DNA of 34,206 bases from Chlorobaculum sp. 24CR (GTDB lineage Bacteria > Bacteroidota > Chlorobiia > Chlorobiales > Chlorobiaceae). The notes under the pieces are model-generated. The model saw only the letters and a list, made by a program, of their open reading frames with translations, made no database searches and was not told where the DNA came from. Positions within the stretch are counted from its first letter, which is position 1, and each line of letters opens with the position of its first letter. This document shows, piece by piece, positions 1-9,000 of this stretch. A program made the translations under genes and the position numbers. The stretch lies in the NCBI RefSeq assembly GCF_004118635.1, contig NZ_SDGU01000045.1, forward strand, positions 1 through 34,206, given 5' to 3'.

Positions 1-5
1 AGAGG

Positions 6-161
6 TTACACAGCAGCAATCAGCTGCATGAAACAACGGCGAGTTACCAGCTTAAACTCGACCCGATTCTGTCTGACGGCTGGGGTCCACTTCACAGTGC
101 CCGACCAAAGCATCGCTGAAAGCGCCAAGAGTGATCCAATGGCAGATTTACGACTCAGCAT
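6..161 (-). CDS. possible small exported or membrane protein (51 aa)
   Basis: I do not recognise this product. The reading frame from the ATG at 161 down to the TAA at 6 encodes 51 residues. A basic N-terminus (MLSRKS) is followed by a hydrophobic stretch, roughly residues 7-20, that could be a signal peptide or single membrane segment; a basic tail follows. The main support is a good Shine-Dalgarno sequence, GGAGG, nine bases before this ATG. The frame could be opened further upstream to 290, but that extension has no ribosome binding site and looks non-coding. The gene could also be the start of a longer protein cut short by a frameshift, or chance. No neighbour gives a functional clue. Confidence 0.3.
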   Translation of the reverse strand: MLSRKSAIGSLLALSAMLWSGTVKWTPAVRQNRVEFKLVTRRCFMQLIAAV

Positions 162-809
162 GACAGGGTTCCTCCATGTGTTATTGATTTTTTGTAACAC
201 TTCACGCCACAGGAATGAGCGAGAAAAGCATGAACAAAGCGCCAGAGATAACTGAAAGCCGAGTAAGTAGAGCCGGGCGCAACAGATCATACTAAATGTG
301 GTAAATATTTGTGAATATTCTGTGTATAAGTCTGGTCTGATTTATGAACAGAGTGAATTTTCTCAAGAAATTCAAAGAGTGGCAGCTTGAAGGGATTTCA
401 TTTGCCGAGCCTCGAAAAAGCAAAAACCGGACTGGATAAAGTGAGATGCCGAAAAACTTTGTTTGGTTCTTTTGAGCAGCAGCCGCAGGGGTAAGCAGCG
501 TCCGTCTGGCGGCACAGCAAATCCTCGCTTTTCCATCCCGTCCCGTCCATCCCGTCCACCAAGTCCACAACTATTTCTTCCGCTTGCTTGCCAGACTGCC
601 AGTTTACTGAAATTGTTAACTCTTGCCATACCTTCGCCTGAAAAAGTTCGGCATCCCCGCTTGGCGCAGGTTTTCGGGTTTTGCATTTCTTTATTGCGAC
701 GTTATTTTAATGCTTTGCCTTTTTCCGGGCAAAGACCACCGGCTTTTTCCGTTCGCCGTAATTACCATCGCTTCATCACCCATAATCAATTCAAGGGAGA
801 TCATCAATA
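162..809. other. intergenic region before acnB
   Basis: No convincing gene is seen here. The stretch holds the presumed start region of the small reverse-strand gene (positions about 162-220), an A+T-rich segment, the short GTCC direct repeats at 533-571, and the leader of acnB. Open frames on both strands lack ribosome binding sites and have no recognisable protein features. Confidence 0.5.
533..571. repeat. short GTCC direct repeats, about 9-bp period
   Basis: The tetramer GTCC occurs at 540, 545, 554 and 563. The last three copies are spaced nine bases apart within units such as GTCCATCCC, GTCCACCAA and GTCCACAAC. The array lies in non-coding DNA upstream of acnB. Similar short GTCC arrays are seen in intergenic DNA of other bacteria, from memory; no function is known to me. 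Confidence 0.4.
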
Positions 810-3374
810 ATGAGTCTCATCAGTGAGTATCGCGCCCATACAGAGGAGCGCGCAAAACTCGGTATTCCGCCGCTTCCGCTTTCCGCTACGCAGTCGGTCG
901 AGCTGATCGCGCTTCTCAGGGAGAATCCGATCCAGGAAGAAGAGTATCTCGTCGATCTGTTCGTGAACCACATCAGCCCCGGCGTTGATGACGCCGCGCT
1001 CGAAAAGGCTGCGTTCCTCGACGCCATCATTCGCGGCGAGGCGAGTTGCGCGGCTATCGATGCGGTCCAGGCTGTGCGGATTCTCGGCACCATGCTTGGC
1101 GGCTACAACGTCAAGCCGATGATCGACGCGCTCTCCAGCGCCGACAAAGCTGTGGCCGAAGCTGCCGCGCTCGCGCTGAAAAAGACTCTGCTCGTCTATG
1201 ATTCGTTCGACACGGTCGTCGAGCTTGCCAAAACGAACAGCTACGCCAAAGAGGTGCTCGAATCGTGGGCCAACGGCGAGTGGTTCACCTCGAAGCCGAC
1301 CCTTGCCGAAAAGATGACCCTCACGGTCTTCAAGGTTCCGGGCGAAACCAACACCGACGATCTCTCTCCGGCCAGCGAGGCGTTCACCCGCAGCGATATT
1401 CCGATGCACGCGCTGAGTATGCTCGGCTCCAAGATGGACGACCCGATCGGCGCTATCGCCAAACTCAAGGAGAAGGGCCATCCGCTCGCCTACGTCGGCG
1501 ACGTGGTCGGCACCGGTTCCAGCCGCAAGTCGGGCATCAACTCGGTGCAGTGGCACCTCGGCAACGACATCCCCGCCGTGCCGAACAAGCGCACCGGCGG
1601 CGTGGTGATCGGCGGCATCGTGGCTCCGATCTTCTTCAACACCGCCGAAGACTCCGGCGCGTTGCCGATTCAGGCCGACGTCACCTCACTTGAGACGGGC
1701 GACGTGATCGACCTCTATCCCTTCAAGGGCGCCATCGAAAAGAACGGCGAGGTGATCTCCACCTTCTCGCTCGAACCCAACACGCTGGCCGACGAAGTTC
1801 GCGCTGGCGGTCGTATTCCGCTTATCATCGGTCGCAACCTCACCCGCAAGGCCCGCAAGCTGCTCGGCCTCGGCGAAGAGCATATCTTCAGCCGCCCCGA
1901 ACAGCCCGCCGATACCGGCAAGGGCTACACGCTGGCGCAGAAAATGGTCGGCAAGGCGTGCGGTCTTGACGGTGTTCGCCCCGGCATGTACGTCGAAGCC
2001 GAGACCCTCACGGTCGGTTCGCAGGACACCACCGGCCCGATGACCCGCGATGAAATCAAGGAACTCGCCGCCCTGAGCTTCAGCTCCGACCTCTTCATGC
2101 AGAGCTTCTGCCACACGGCGGCCTATCCGAAACCCTCCGACGTGAAGATGCACCGCAGCCTGCCGTACTTCATCATGAGCCGCGGCGGCGTGGCGCTCCG
2201 TCCGGGCGATGGCGTCATCCACACCTGGCTGAACCGCATGGTGCTGCCCGACACGCTCGGCACCGGCGGCGACTCGCACACCCGCTTCCCGATCGGCTGC
2301 TCCTTCCCGGCAGGTTCCGGCCTTGTCGCCTTCGCGGGCGTGACCGGCACCATGCCGCTCAACATGCCCGAGTCGGTGCTCGTGCGCTTCAAGGGCGAAC
2401 TCCAGCCCGGCATCACGCTGCGTGACCTGGTCAACGCCATCCCGTACGTCGCCATCAAGCAGGGCTTGCTCACCGTCGAGAAGAAGGGCAAGAAGAACAT
2501 CTTCGCCGGTAAAGTGTTGGAAATCGAGGGCTTGCCACAGCTCAAGGTCGAGCAGGCGTTCGAGCTTTCCGACGCCTCCGCCGAGCGCAGCGCCGCGGCC
2601 TGCACCGTTCGCCTCGACAAGGAGCCGGTGATCGAGTACCTCGAATCGAACGTCAAGCTGCTTGGCCAGATGATCGAAGAGGGCTACGGCGACGCCGAAA
2701 CCATCAAGCGCCGCATCGCCAAGATGGAGGAGTGGCTCAAGAAGCCGGAGCTGCTGGAGCCGGATGCCGACGCCGAGTACGCAGCGGTCATCGAGATCGA
2801 CATGAACGAGATCACCGAGCCGATCCTTGCCTGCCCGAACGACCCGGATGACGTGGCCACGCTCAGCGAGATTCTCGCCGACCAGAAGCGCCCGAACAAC
2901 ATCGACGAGGTGTTCGTCGGAAGCTGCATGACCAACATCGGCCACTTCCGCGCCCTTGGCGAAGTGCTGCGCGACAAGGGTCAGTCGAAGGCCAGACTCT
3001 GGGTTGTGCCGCCGACCAAGATGGACATGAAGAAGCTGATCGAAGAGGGCTACTACGCCATCTTCGGCACGGCAGGCGCACGCACCGAGGTGCCCGGCTG
3101 CTCGCTCTGCATGGGCAACCAGGCCCGCGTGGCGGACAACGCCGTGGTTTTTTCGACCAGCACCCGTAACTTCGACAACCGCATGGGCAAGGGCGCGCAG
3201 GTCTATCTCGGCTCCGCCGAACTGGCCGCCGTCTGCGCGCTGCTCGGCGAAATTCCGAACAAAGAGAAGTATATGGAAGTCGTCGGCTCGCTCTCGGAAA
3301 GCAGCGACAAGGTCTATCGTTACCTGAACTTCCACCAGGTAAGCTCCGAAGAGCTGGAAATGCTTGTCGATTAA
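810..3374 (+). CDS. acnB: aconitate hydratase B (bifunctional aconitase / 2-methylisocitrate dehydratase family)
   Basis: This 854-residue protein has the AcnB domain order: an N-terminal helical HEAT-like domain (about 1-160), the swivel domain moved to the front (about 165-380, beginning near the [12 protein letters not shown] motif), then the three catalytic aconitase domains. E. coli AcnB has 865 residues. The three cysteines expected to bind the 4Fe-4S cluster are visible: C706 in FVGSCMTN, and C764 and C767 in PGCSLCMGN. It interconverts citrate and isocitrate in the cytoplasm. In green sulfur bacteria this step runs in the reductive TCA cycle that fixes CO2. The start is fixed by an AGGGAG ribosome binding site 10-15 bases before the ATG. 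The gene is alone on its strand and appears monocistronic. Confidence 0.97.
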   Translation: MSLISEYRAHTEERAKLGIPPLPLSATQSVELIALLRENPIQEEEYLVDLFVNHISPGVDDAALEKAAFLDAIIRGEASCAAIDAVQAVRILGTMLGGYNVKPMIDALSSADKAVAEAAALALKKTLLVYDSFDTVVELAKTNSYAKEVLESWANGEWFTSKPTLAEKMTLTVFKVPGETNTDDLSPASEAFTRSDIPMHALSMLGSKMDDPIGAIAKLKEKGHPLAYVGDVVGTGSSRKSGINSVQWHLGNDIPAVPNKRTGGVVIGGIVAPIFFNTAEDSGALPIQADVTSLETGDVIDLYPFKGAIEKNGEVISTFSLEPNTLADEVRAGGRIPLIIGRNLTRKARKLLGLGEEHIFSRPEQPADTGKGYTLAQKMVGKACGLDGVRPGMYVEAETLTVGSQDTTGPMTRDEIKELAALSFSSDLFMQSFCHTAAYPKPSDVKMHRSLPYFIMSRGGVALRPGDGVIHTWLNRMVLPDTLGTGGDSHTRFPIGCSFPAGSGLVAFAGVTGTMPLNMPESVLVRFKGELQPGITLRDLVNAIPYVAIKQGLLTVEKKGKKNIFAGKVLEIEGLPQLKVEQAFELSDASAERSAAACTVRLDKEPVIEYLESNVKLLGQMIEEGYGDAETIKRRIAKMEEWLKKPELLEPDADAEYAAVIEIDMNEITEPILACPNDPDDVATLSEILADQKRPNNIDEVFVGSCMTNIGHFRALGEVLRDKGQSKARLWVVPPTKMDMKKLIEEGYYAIFGTAGARTEVPGCSLCMGNQARVADNAVVFSTSTRNFDNRMGKGAQVYLGSAELAAVCALLGEIPNKEKYMEVVGSLSESSDKVYRYLNFHQVSSEELEMLVD

Positions 3375-3383
3375 TCGATTACG

Positions 3384-3430
3384 GTTGTCTCGCTCCTTTC
3401 CGCAATCTGACGGCAATGGAGCGGGGCGAC
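3384..3430 (+). terminator. possible terminator hairpin after acnB
   Basis: The arms 3384-3396 and 3418-3430 can pair over 13 positions, three of them G-U, with a 21-base loop. It begins ten bases after the acnB stop. No T-run follows immediately; a T-rich stretch starts about 15 bases later, so termination efficiency is uncertain. Confidence 0.45.
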
Positions 3431-3554
3431 GCTTTGATTTCATATTTTTCACGTCAAATCTTGCGATTTGATTGTTTTTGTTTTGGCGAAAAAAGAGCGT
3501 GGAATATTGCGAAAAACAAGTGATAAAATCTGGTGTTGTGTTGAGAGTGTTTTT

Positions 3555-3582
3555 TTGAAAAATGGGTGATTTTGATTATTAT
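3555..3582 (+). promoter_or_regulatory. candidate sigma70-type promoter for the small lipoprotein
   Basis: TTGAAA (3555-3560) and TATTAT (3577-3582) are separated by 16 bases in A+T-rich DNA, 58 bases before the lipoprotein start. This is a sequence match only, so another site could be used. Confidence 0.3.
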
Positions 3583-3640
3583 TCGTGAGCTGAACAAGCT
3601 GTAACATTTTTTTATTTGAAAACAAAACTGCATTCGAATC

Positions 3641-3868
3641 ATGAAAAAACTTTTTGCTTTCCTGTTCCTCCTGAGCTCGGTTTCTTTTGTTGGTTGCGCT
3701 CAGAAAGCTGCTGAGACTCCGGCTGAAGCTCCTGCCGAAGCTCCGGCTGCTGCTCCTGCTGAGGCTCCTGCTGCCGAGCAGGCCGCTCCTGCCGAGGCTG
3801 CTCCTGCTGCCGACCAGGCTGCTCCTGCTGAGGCTGCTCCTGCCGCTCCTGCTGGCGAAGCAAAATAA
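3641..3868 (+). CDS. small Ala/Pro/Glu-rich lipoprotein (75 aa)
   Basis: The 75-residue product starts with a lipoprotein signal peptide: MKK, a hydrophobic core (residues 4-17), then VGC with the lipid-modified cysteine at position 19. Everything after is low complexity, made of repeated APAEAP / APAADQ-like units with only A, P, E, Q, D, T, G and K. Such tails are extended and flexible, so the mature protein is probably a membrane-anchored, unstructured spacer in the periplasm or at the outer membrane. No enzyme domain can fit. The repeat units are written in GCT/CCT/GCC/GAG codons, so other frames stay open too; the signal peptide and the following terminator show this frame is the real one. 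No strong ribosome binding site is seen. It is flanked by non-coding DNA and is probably transcribed alone. Confidence 0.8.
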   Translation: MKKLFAFLFLLSSVSFVGCAQKAAETPAEAPAEAPAAAPAEAPAAEQAAPAEAAPAADQAAPAEAAPAAPAGEAK

Positions 3869-3890
3869 GTTCCTGAACAAGGACTTAATC

Positions 3891-3926
3891 AAAAAAGAGA
3901 CAGAGGCAACTCTGTCTCTTTTTTTT
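3891..3926 (+). terminator. strong rho-independent terminator
   Basis: A perfect stem (AGAGACAGAG at 3896-3905 with CTCTGTCTCT at 3910-3919), a GCAA tetraloop and a run of eight T (3919-3926). An A-run precedes it, so it may work in both directions. It ends the small lipoprotein gene 22 bases after the stop. Confidence 0.93.
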
Positions 3927-4728
3927 ATGCCCTGCCGCAAGTGATTCCCGCGAGCGCTGATCGAACAACTGAAGCATCAACATCACCGTCCTTTATGCGT
4001 GCCCATCCCCTGTCAATTTCCGTGAGTCCCAAATTTCTGTGGAGCATTTCCCTGACACGTTGAGCGAAAAGTTGCGTCAAACGTTCATGTGGCCTTTAAG
4101 CATCTGTTGATGATTTCGTGAAAAAGTCAAGTATCCGCAACACGCATGGTCGGTGGTTTGACTGAAGGGCGCCGCTAAAAACTTATTGTCCCGAAAGCTT
4201 TCGGGGTTGGGCGGTGCTCGAAATCCTCACGTACCGCATGCTCGCTCCGGTTTCTGGGTTCCATCCGCCTTGCGCTCAGGTCGCTCATGGCACTTTTTAG
4301 AGGTGTCCTGAAATCAGAAGAAAAGCGAAGACGGTTTCAGTAAGGCGTTATTCCTGTGAAAGCAATGGGGGGGGCAGATATATTATTTCGATAATGTCGA
4401 GCCGTAATGGTTCAGACTTTACAACATATCGGGAGATAGGCACGAAAAGCGCCTTGTTTCTGTATCTCAATTTTTATGGCTTGGATACCTGGTTTGATGT
4501 TATTTTGTTGCTTTCTGAATGACTTCTTTTTATGAAAAAAAATCCAGTAACATTGTCTTGTACAGATGCCATCCATGATAATAAAGTAGCCAGATGAGAC
4601 GCCGGTTATGTGCCATTAATTTGCATATTTATTGTTACGGCGATAATGAGTGAGTGCTATTTTTGTTACCTTGATTCAAGCGGGAGATGATTTTATATAT
4701 AAATACTCTGTAAAAAAAAAGTTTAGTC
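3927..4728. other. A+T-rich intergenic region with a MITE-like insertion
   Basis: About 800 bases without a supportable gene. The only structured part is the 142-bp inverted-repeat element at 4167-4308. The stretch from about 4370 to 4728 is noticeably richer in A+T than the housekeeping genes and contains the leader of the PEP-CTERM peptidase gene. A G-run of eight occurs near 4367. I see no promoter I would defend. Confidence 0.5.
4163..4312. mobile_element. MITE-like element, 142 bp, with terminal inverted repeats and TGAA flanks
   Basis: The left end 4167-4183 (GGGCGCCGCTAAAAACT) and the reverse complement of the right end 4292-4308 (GGACACCTCTAAAAAGT) match at 13 of 17 positions. Each end is bordered by the same four bases, TGAA, at 4163-4166 and 4309-4312, as expected of a target-site duplication. 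Inside lies a perfect 16-bp palindrome (4190-4205, CCCGAAAGCTTTCGGG) and a stretch with GCTCGAAATCCTCACGTA. The reverse strand has a 37-codon open frame (starting near 4288) but no transposase motif. The size and structure suit a non-autonomous element mobilised by a transposase elsewhere. The ends remind me of IS5-type elements, but that assignment is from memory. Confidence 0.6.
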
Positions 4729-5655
4729 ATGAAAACCAGAATTCTACTTACAAATTCTTTATTGAAAAGGGTTTGTTTATCCGTAGCATTATTGGTCGGT
4801 GCATCATCTATTTCTTCCATTGCGGAGGGAGAGATTCTTTCAAATGCTCCGGCTTACGATTGGTGGTATGGATGCTCGCCGACCTCTGCCGGTATGATGA
4901 TGGGATATTATGATATTAACGGCTATGCGGGTCTTCGTTATGACAACCTTGTTCCTGGCGGTAGCGCTGAGCTTGATACTTTTGGAAATCCTGGCGCATT
5001 GGCCAATCAGGTTATTGCCAGTTCAGGACATATTACAGATTTTTATGGTGAAGGAAATAGCGCGTCTGGTGATGACGTTGCGCCGCCATACCATAGTTTC
5101 AATAGCCTTGCCGATTTTATGGGCACAAGCCAGGATGTTGTAGGCAATCCCAATGGCGGTACGACCATCTATAATTTTAACAACGGCTCCCCATTATATT
5201 ACTACCAGATGCCGAGCTTTGGGACTACTTCTTCCGGGTGGTCATATGCAGACGCTTCCGGAATGTATGGTATTTATGAATATGTTACCTTTGCCGGTTA
5301 TGGAGTCAGTACGCTCTACAATCAATATACCGACAATCTGGGATTGAGCGATGGCTTTACTCTTGTGGATTTTCAAAATGAAATCGACAACAACCGGGTT
5401 GTGCTGCTTCATGTAACAGGCCACACCATGTTCGGCTATGGCTATGAAGGCGACACTATCTACTTTCACGATACCTGGGATGCCGATTCTCATTCCATGA
5501 CATGGGGTACCTCTTATTTGGATATGGATATCTATGGGGTAACGGTGATGGAGTTGACGGGAGGTACTCCGGTACCTGAACCCGGAGCATCGATTCTGCT
5601 TGGCGCGGGACTTCTTGGGTTCGCTGTATCCAGGCGAAAAGCCAGTAATGGTTGA
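4729..5655 (+). CDS. exported C39-like cysteine peptidase with PEP-CTERM sorting tail
   Basis: The 308-residue product has a signal peptide (hydrophobic about residues 14-30) and a papain-fold C39-like peptidase domain. The expected active-site cysteine is C49 in the motif WYGCSPTSAGMMMGYYD. The likely catalytic histidine is H232 in VTGHTMFGYG, followed by D248 in YFHDTWD. The C-terminus has the PEP-CTERM layout: VPEP at 282-285, a hydrophobic segment about 288-300, then SRRKA. This tail is recognised by exosortase (EpsH/XrtA type) in other bacteria, which would process and release or anchor the protein outside the cell; no exosortase is in this window. The middle is rich in G, S, N and Y, typical of secreted proteins. 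The DNA is clearly richer in A+T than the flanking genes, which suggests transfer. The substrate is unknown. No strong ribosome binding site is visible before the ATG. Confidence 0.82.
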   Translation: MKTRILLTNSLLKRVCLSVALLVGASSISSIAEGEILSNAPAYDWWYGCSPTSAGMMMGYYDINGYAGLRYDNLVPGGSAELDTFGNPGALANQVIASSGHITDFYGEGNSASGDDVAPPYHSFNSLADFMGTSQDVVGNPNGGTTIYNFNNGSPLYYYQMPSFGTTSSGWSYADASGMYGIYEYVTFAGYGVSTLYNQYTDNLGLSDGFTLVDFQNEIDNNRVVLLHVTGHTMFGYGYEGDTIYFHDTWDADSHSMTWGTSYLDMDIYGVTVMELTGGTPVPEPGASILLGAGLLGFAVSRRKASNG

Positions 5656-5781
5656 TCTGGCAATGAGCGCTTACCGTGCCTGAGTGTTGCATCACCACTC
5701 AATTCAGGTTGTTGAGAGGCGCGTTGATGCTTCGCGTTTGTATAATGGCAGTCGAAAAATCGTCCATTTGGCCATAACGCG

Positions 5782-5817
5782 AAAAAGCCTTGTAACGTCT
5801 TCCGCTACAAGGCTTTT
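5782..5817 (-). terminator. terminator downstream of tRNA-Gln
   Basis: Arms AAAAGCCTTGTA (5783-5794) and TACAAGGCTTTT (5806-5817) pair perfectly around an 11-base loop, with T-runs on both strands. It lies just beyond the 3' end of the reverse-strand tRNA and could also stop forward transcription from the peptidase gene. Confidence 0.85.
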
Positions 5818-5822
5818 CTTTG

Positions 5823-5895
5823 CTGAGGAGCCAGGACTCGAACCTGGAATTGCCTGATCCAGAATCAGGAGCCTTACCAATTTGGCCACTCCTCA
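5823..5895 (-). tRNA. tRNA-Gln (anticodon CUG)
   Basis: The reverse strand folds into a normal cloverleaf: acceptor TGAGGAG/CTCCTCA, anticodon stem CCTGA/TCAGG with loop TTCTGGA, giving anticodon CUG for CAG codons, and a T-arm with GGTTCGAGTCC. The U1-A72 pair and discriminator G fit tRNA-Gln. The 3' CCA is not encoded, so it must be added by the CCA enzyme, in contrast to the three tRNAs at 14452-14747. Confidence 0.93.
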
Positions 5896-6045
5896 ATAGA
5901 GTGGCACAATTTAGAAAAAAAATTGGAATTCCATCATCAATCGTTGCTTTTTTTTGCAAAAAAATAAACGCTGCCTGAACGACCATCTCCAATAAGGAGA
6001 TTCGGTAAATTTACTGCGACTTCGAGGGAGATCAGCGTCTGAGGC

Positions 6046-9000
6046 TCACCGGCTGCTGGCGATGGTTTCGTTGATTGCTGATACCAGATCGGCAATCCTG
6101 ACGGGCTTTTTCAGAATTTTTCGGATGCCGTACTCGTTCACGCCGCCAGCATCGTCGATATTCTTGCCAAAGCCGGTCATCAGAATAATCGGCGTCCGGG
6201 GACTTGCGTTTTTCAGCTCTTCCGACAATTCGAGTCCGCTGAGTTCGGGCATGGTCAGGTCGGTGATGACCAGATCGAATCGCCCCGGTTCTCGCCTGAA
6301 AAGTTCGATGGCTTCGCGCGGGTTTTTCATGGCGCATATCTCGAAGCCCTGTTTGGTCAGCATCGTCGTGACCACATTAAGAATGACCTGTTCATCATCG
6401 ACAAGAAGAATCTTCCCTTTTCCTTGCTGCGGAGTCGATACCGGCTTTTTCTGCTCTGGTGCTTCTTCGATGACCGGCAGATAGATGCGGAAGGCGGTGT
6501 GCGCTCCGGGCTGGCTTTCGACCACAATTTCTCCGTTAAAAGCGTTTACGACGCTGCGCACCACCGACAAGCCGAGTCCGGAACCTTTGTCGGCGGCTTT
6601 GGTCGTGAAAAACGGCTCGAATATGTGCTCTATGGTCGCCTTGTCCATGCCGACGCCGTTGTCGGAAATGCTCAGCTCCGCGTAGGGCCGGGCCGTCAGT
6701 GCGGGCAGTTTTTTTATCAGCGCCTTGCCGGGCGTGACTTCGTGAAGCTCAATGGTGATGACGCCGCAGCTTTTATCAATCGCCTGCCAGGCGTTCGTGC
6801 AGAGATTGACAATAATCTGGTGAAGCTTCGACGGGTCGATGAGAATGTTGCGGCACCCGACGTCAAGAGTTCGCTCTATCCGGATGTTTGCCGGAATCGA
6901 GGGGCGGAGCAGTTGCAGGGCCTCTTCGATGATCGACTGAATCCTGACCGGCGTCGGCTGGCTGTCATGCGCCTTGCTGAAGGTCAGTATTTGCGAGACC
7001 AGTTGCCCGGCGCGTTCCGCGGCCTGTACGATAGCGCTATAATATTCCGGATTATAGCCCTCTTCGGCGGCAGCGATCATGCCAAGTTCGGCGTGGCCGA
7101 GAATGGGCGACAGCAGATTGTTGAAGTCATGAGCGATGCCGCCGGCAAGCCTGCCGATTGTTTCAAGGCGTTCGGCTTTCTGAAGCTGAAGTTCGAGTCT
7201 TTTTTTCTCCTCCTCGGCTTTTTTCCGTGGGGTAATATCACGAATCACGCCGATCATGCCTGAAAATCCGTTTCCGTCCGCTTCGTGAAAATATCGGACA
7301 CCCACTTCGCCATAGAGATTCGAACCATCGTTTTTCCTGTATTTCAATTCGAAAATTTCGGAATCGAGATGATTGGCCATAGCGATGCCGACCATGTGCC
7401 GCGCACGCGCGATTTCATCATCGGGAAGAAAATCAAAAAAGGAGTGACCAATCACCTCATCGGGCCGATAGCCGGCTGTTTTTTCGATGGATGGCGAGAT
7501 ATAGCGAACTATTCCGGTGAAGTCGGTGACGAACACGATTTCGGATATCTGTTCGGTTATGGTGCGGAATTTGTGCTCGCTTTCCCGTAATGACTGCTCG
7601 ATCTGTTTGCGCTGGGTGATGACATCAAAGATGACAATGAAACAGTCACGTTTCGGGCTGAAAACCGAAAAGGAGAACCACTCCTGAAGCGCGTTCATGA
7701 AATAGTCGAAATGTTCAGGCCGGGCGCTGTTCACAATGCGTTCAGAGATGATGAACAGTTCATTATCGGTTGTTCTGATCTCCGGAATGAGCTGCGTTGC
7801 CCGTTTGCCTGCGACCTCTTTAAAAGGGATCAGCTCTTCAAATCTCTGGTTGACTTCAAGGAACATGAAATCTTCGGCGATGCCCTGTTCGCTATAAAGG
7901 AGCTGGCAATAGGCGAAGCCGTTCGGCATGTTTTCAAACAGCGAACGGTAATTGGCTTCACTCTGGCGTACCGATTCGAGCAGTTTCCGGCGTTCGGTTA
8001 TATCAATGACCGTGCCGGTAAAGCCGGTCAACTTTCCGTTGCCGTTACGCACCGGTTGACCGCGAGACATCAGCCAGTGAATCGATCCATCGGGCCAGCA
8101 AACGCGGTATTCTATATCGGACTCTTTTTGTTCCTGAACCGCCTGCGTGACGCTGTCGGCAATCATCTGCCGGTCGTCGGGATGAATGGCCTGAATCCAG
8201 AGATCGAACGACGGAGCCTCTGCTTGCTCTTCAAGGCCAAGCAGGCGAATGATCTCTTTCGACCAGTCCGCCTTGCCGGTTTCGATGTTCATTTCCCAGA
8301 TGCCGGCGTGAGCGGCTTTCAGCGCCAGGTCGAACTTTATTCTGGAATCCCGGAGTTCCAGTTTCGCAAACTTGCGTTCTGAAATATCCATCACGATTCC
8401 CGACAGCAGCTTGCTGCCGTGATCGTCATCGTGCGGGAATCCCCCGATGGCCATGATCCAGCGTTGCTCACCGTCGTTCCGGCGAATGCGGCATTCAAAA
8501 TGCCAGCCGCTCTTGCCGCTTCTCGAATGTTCAATAATGGCGCTGACCCTGTCGCGCTCTTCGTCAACGACGTGGTCGAGAAACTGTTGCAAGCTCCACG
8601 CCCGATCCGTTGAGTCGTACCCGAAAATTCTGGCATGTTCGAGCGTACGAAACGTCGATCCGTCTTCGAGGTTCAGGCTCCACCAGCCGATATGGCTTTT
8701 TTGGAGCGCGAAGTCGAGCCGTGACTTGCTGCATTGCAGCTCTTTTTCGATCCGTTTCCGCTCGGTGACATTGTTGATAATGCAGTAAAACACCTCGTTG
8801 CCCTCGATCTCGACGAGGCTGGTCGATGCCTCCACATCGAGGATGACGCCCTCCGCGCTCCTGTGGCGGGCCGAAACGGTTTTTTGCCCAAGCTTTCTGA
8901 TCTGCGCGATCTCACGCTCCAGAATTTCCGGGGAGGTCACGGCGAGTTGATCGAGGCGCATCGCGCGCAGCTCTTCGACCGGCCAGCCATAAAATCTGGC

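Noticed and set aside
1686-3452. 588-codon open frame on the reverse strand inside acnB
   Set aside because: It is opposite a full-length aconitase with all motifs. Its composition (many H, D, R, V, L, A) is what G+C-rich coding DNA produces on the other strand.
3449-3940. 163-codon reverse frame with a Ser/Arg/Leu-rich stretch opposite the small lipoprotein
   Set aside because: The composition is the complement of the Ala/Pro repeat codons; the terminator and signal peptide are on the forward strand.
5944-5967. T-run/A-run palindrome as a terminator of the kinase gene
   Set aside because: The TTTTTTTGCAAAAAAA structure has only A-T pairs around GC and no stable stem, so it is not called.
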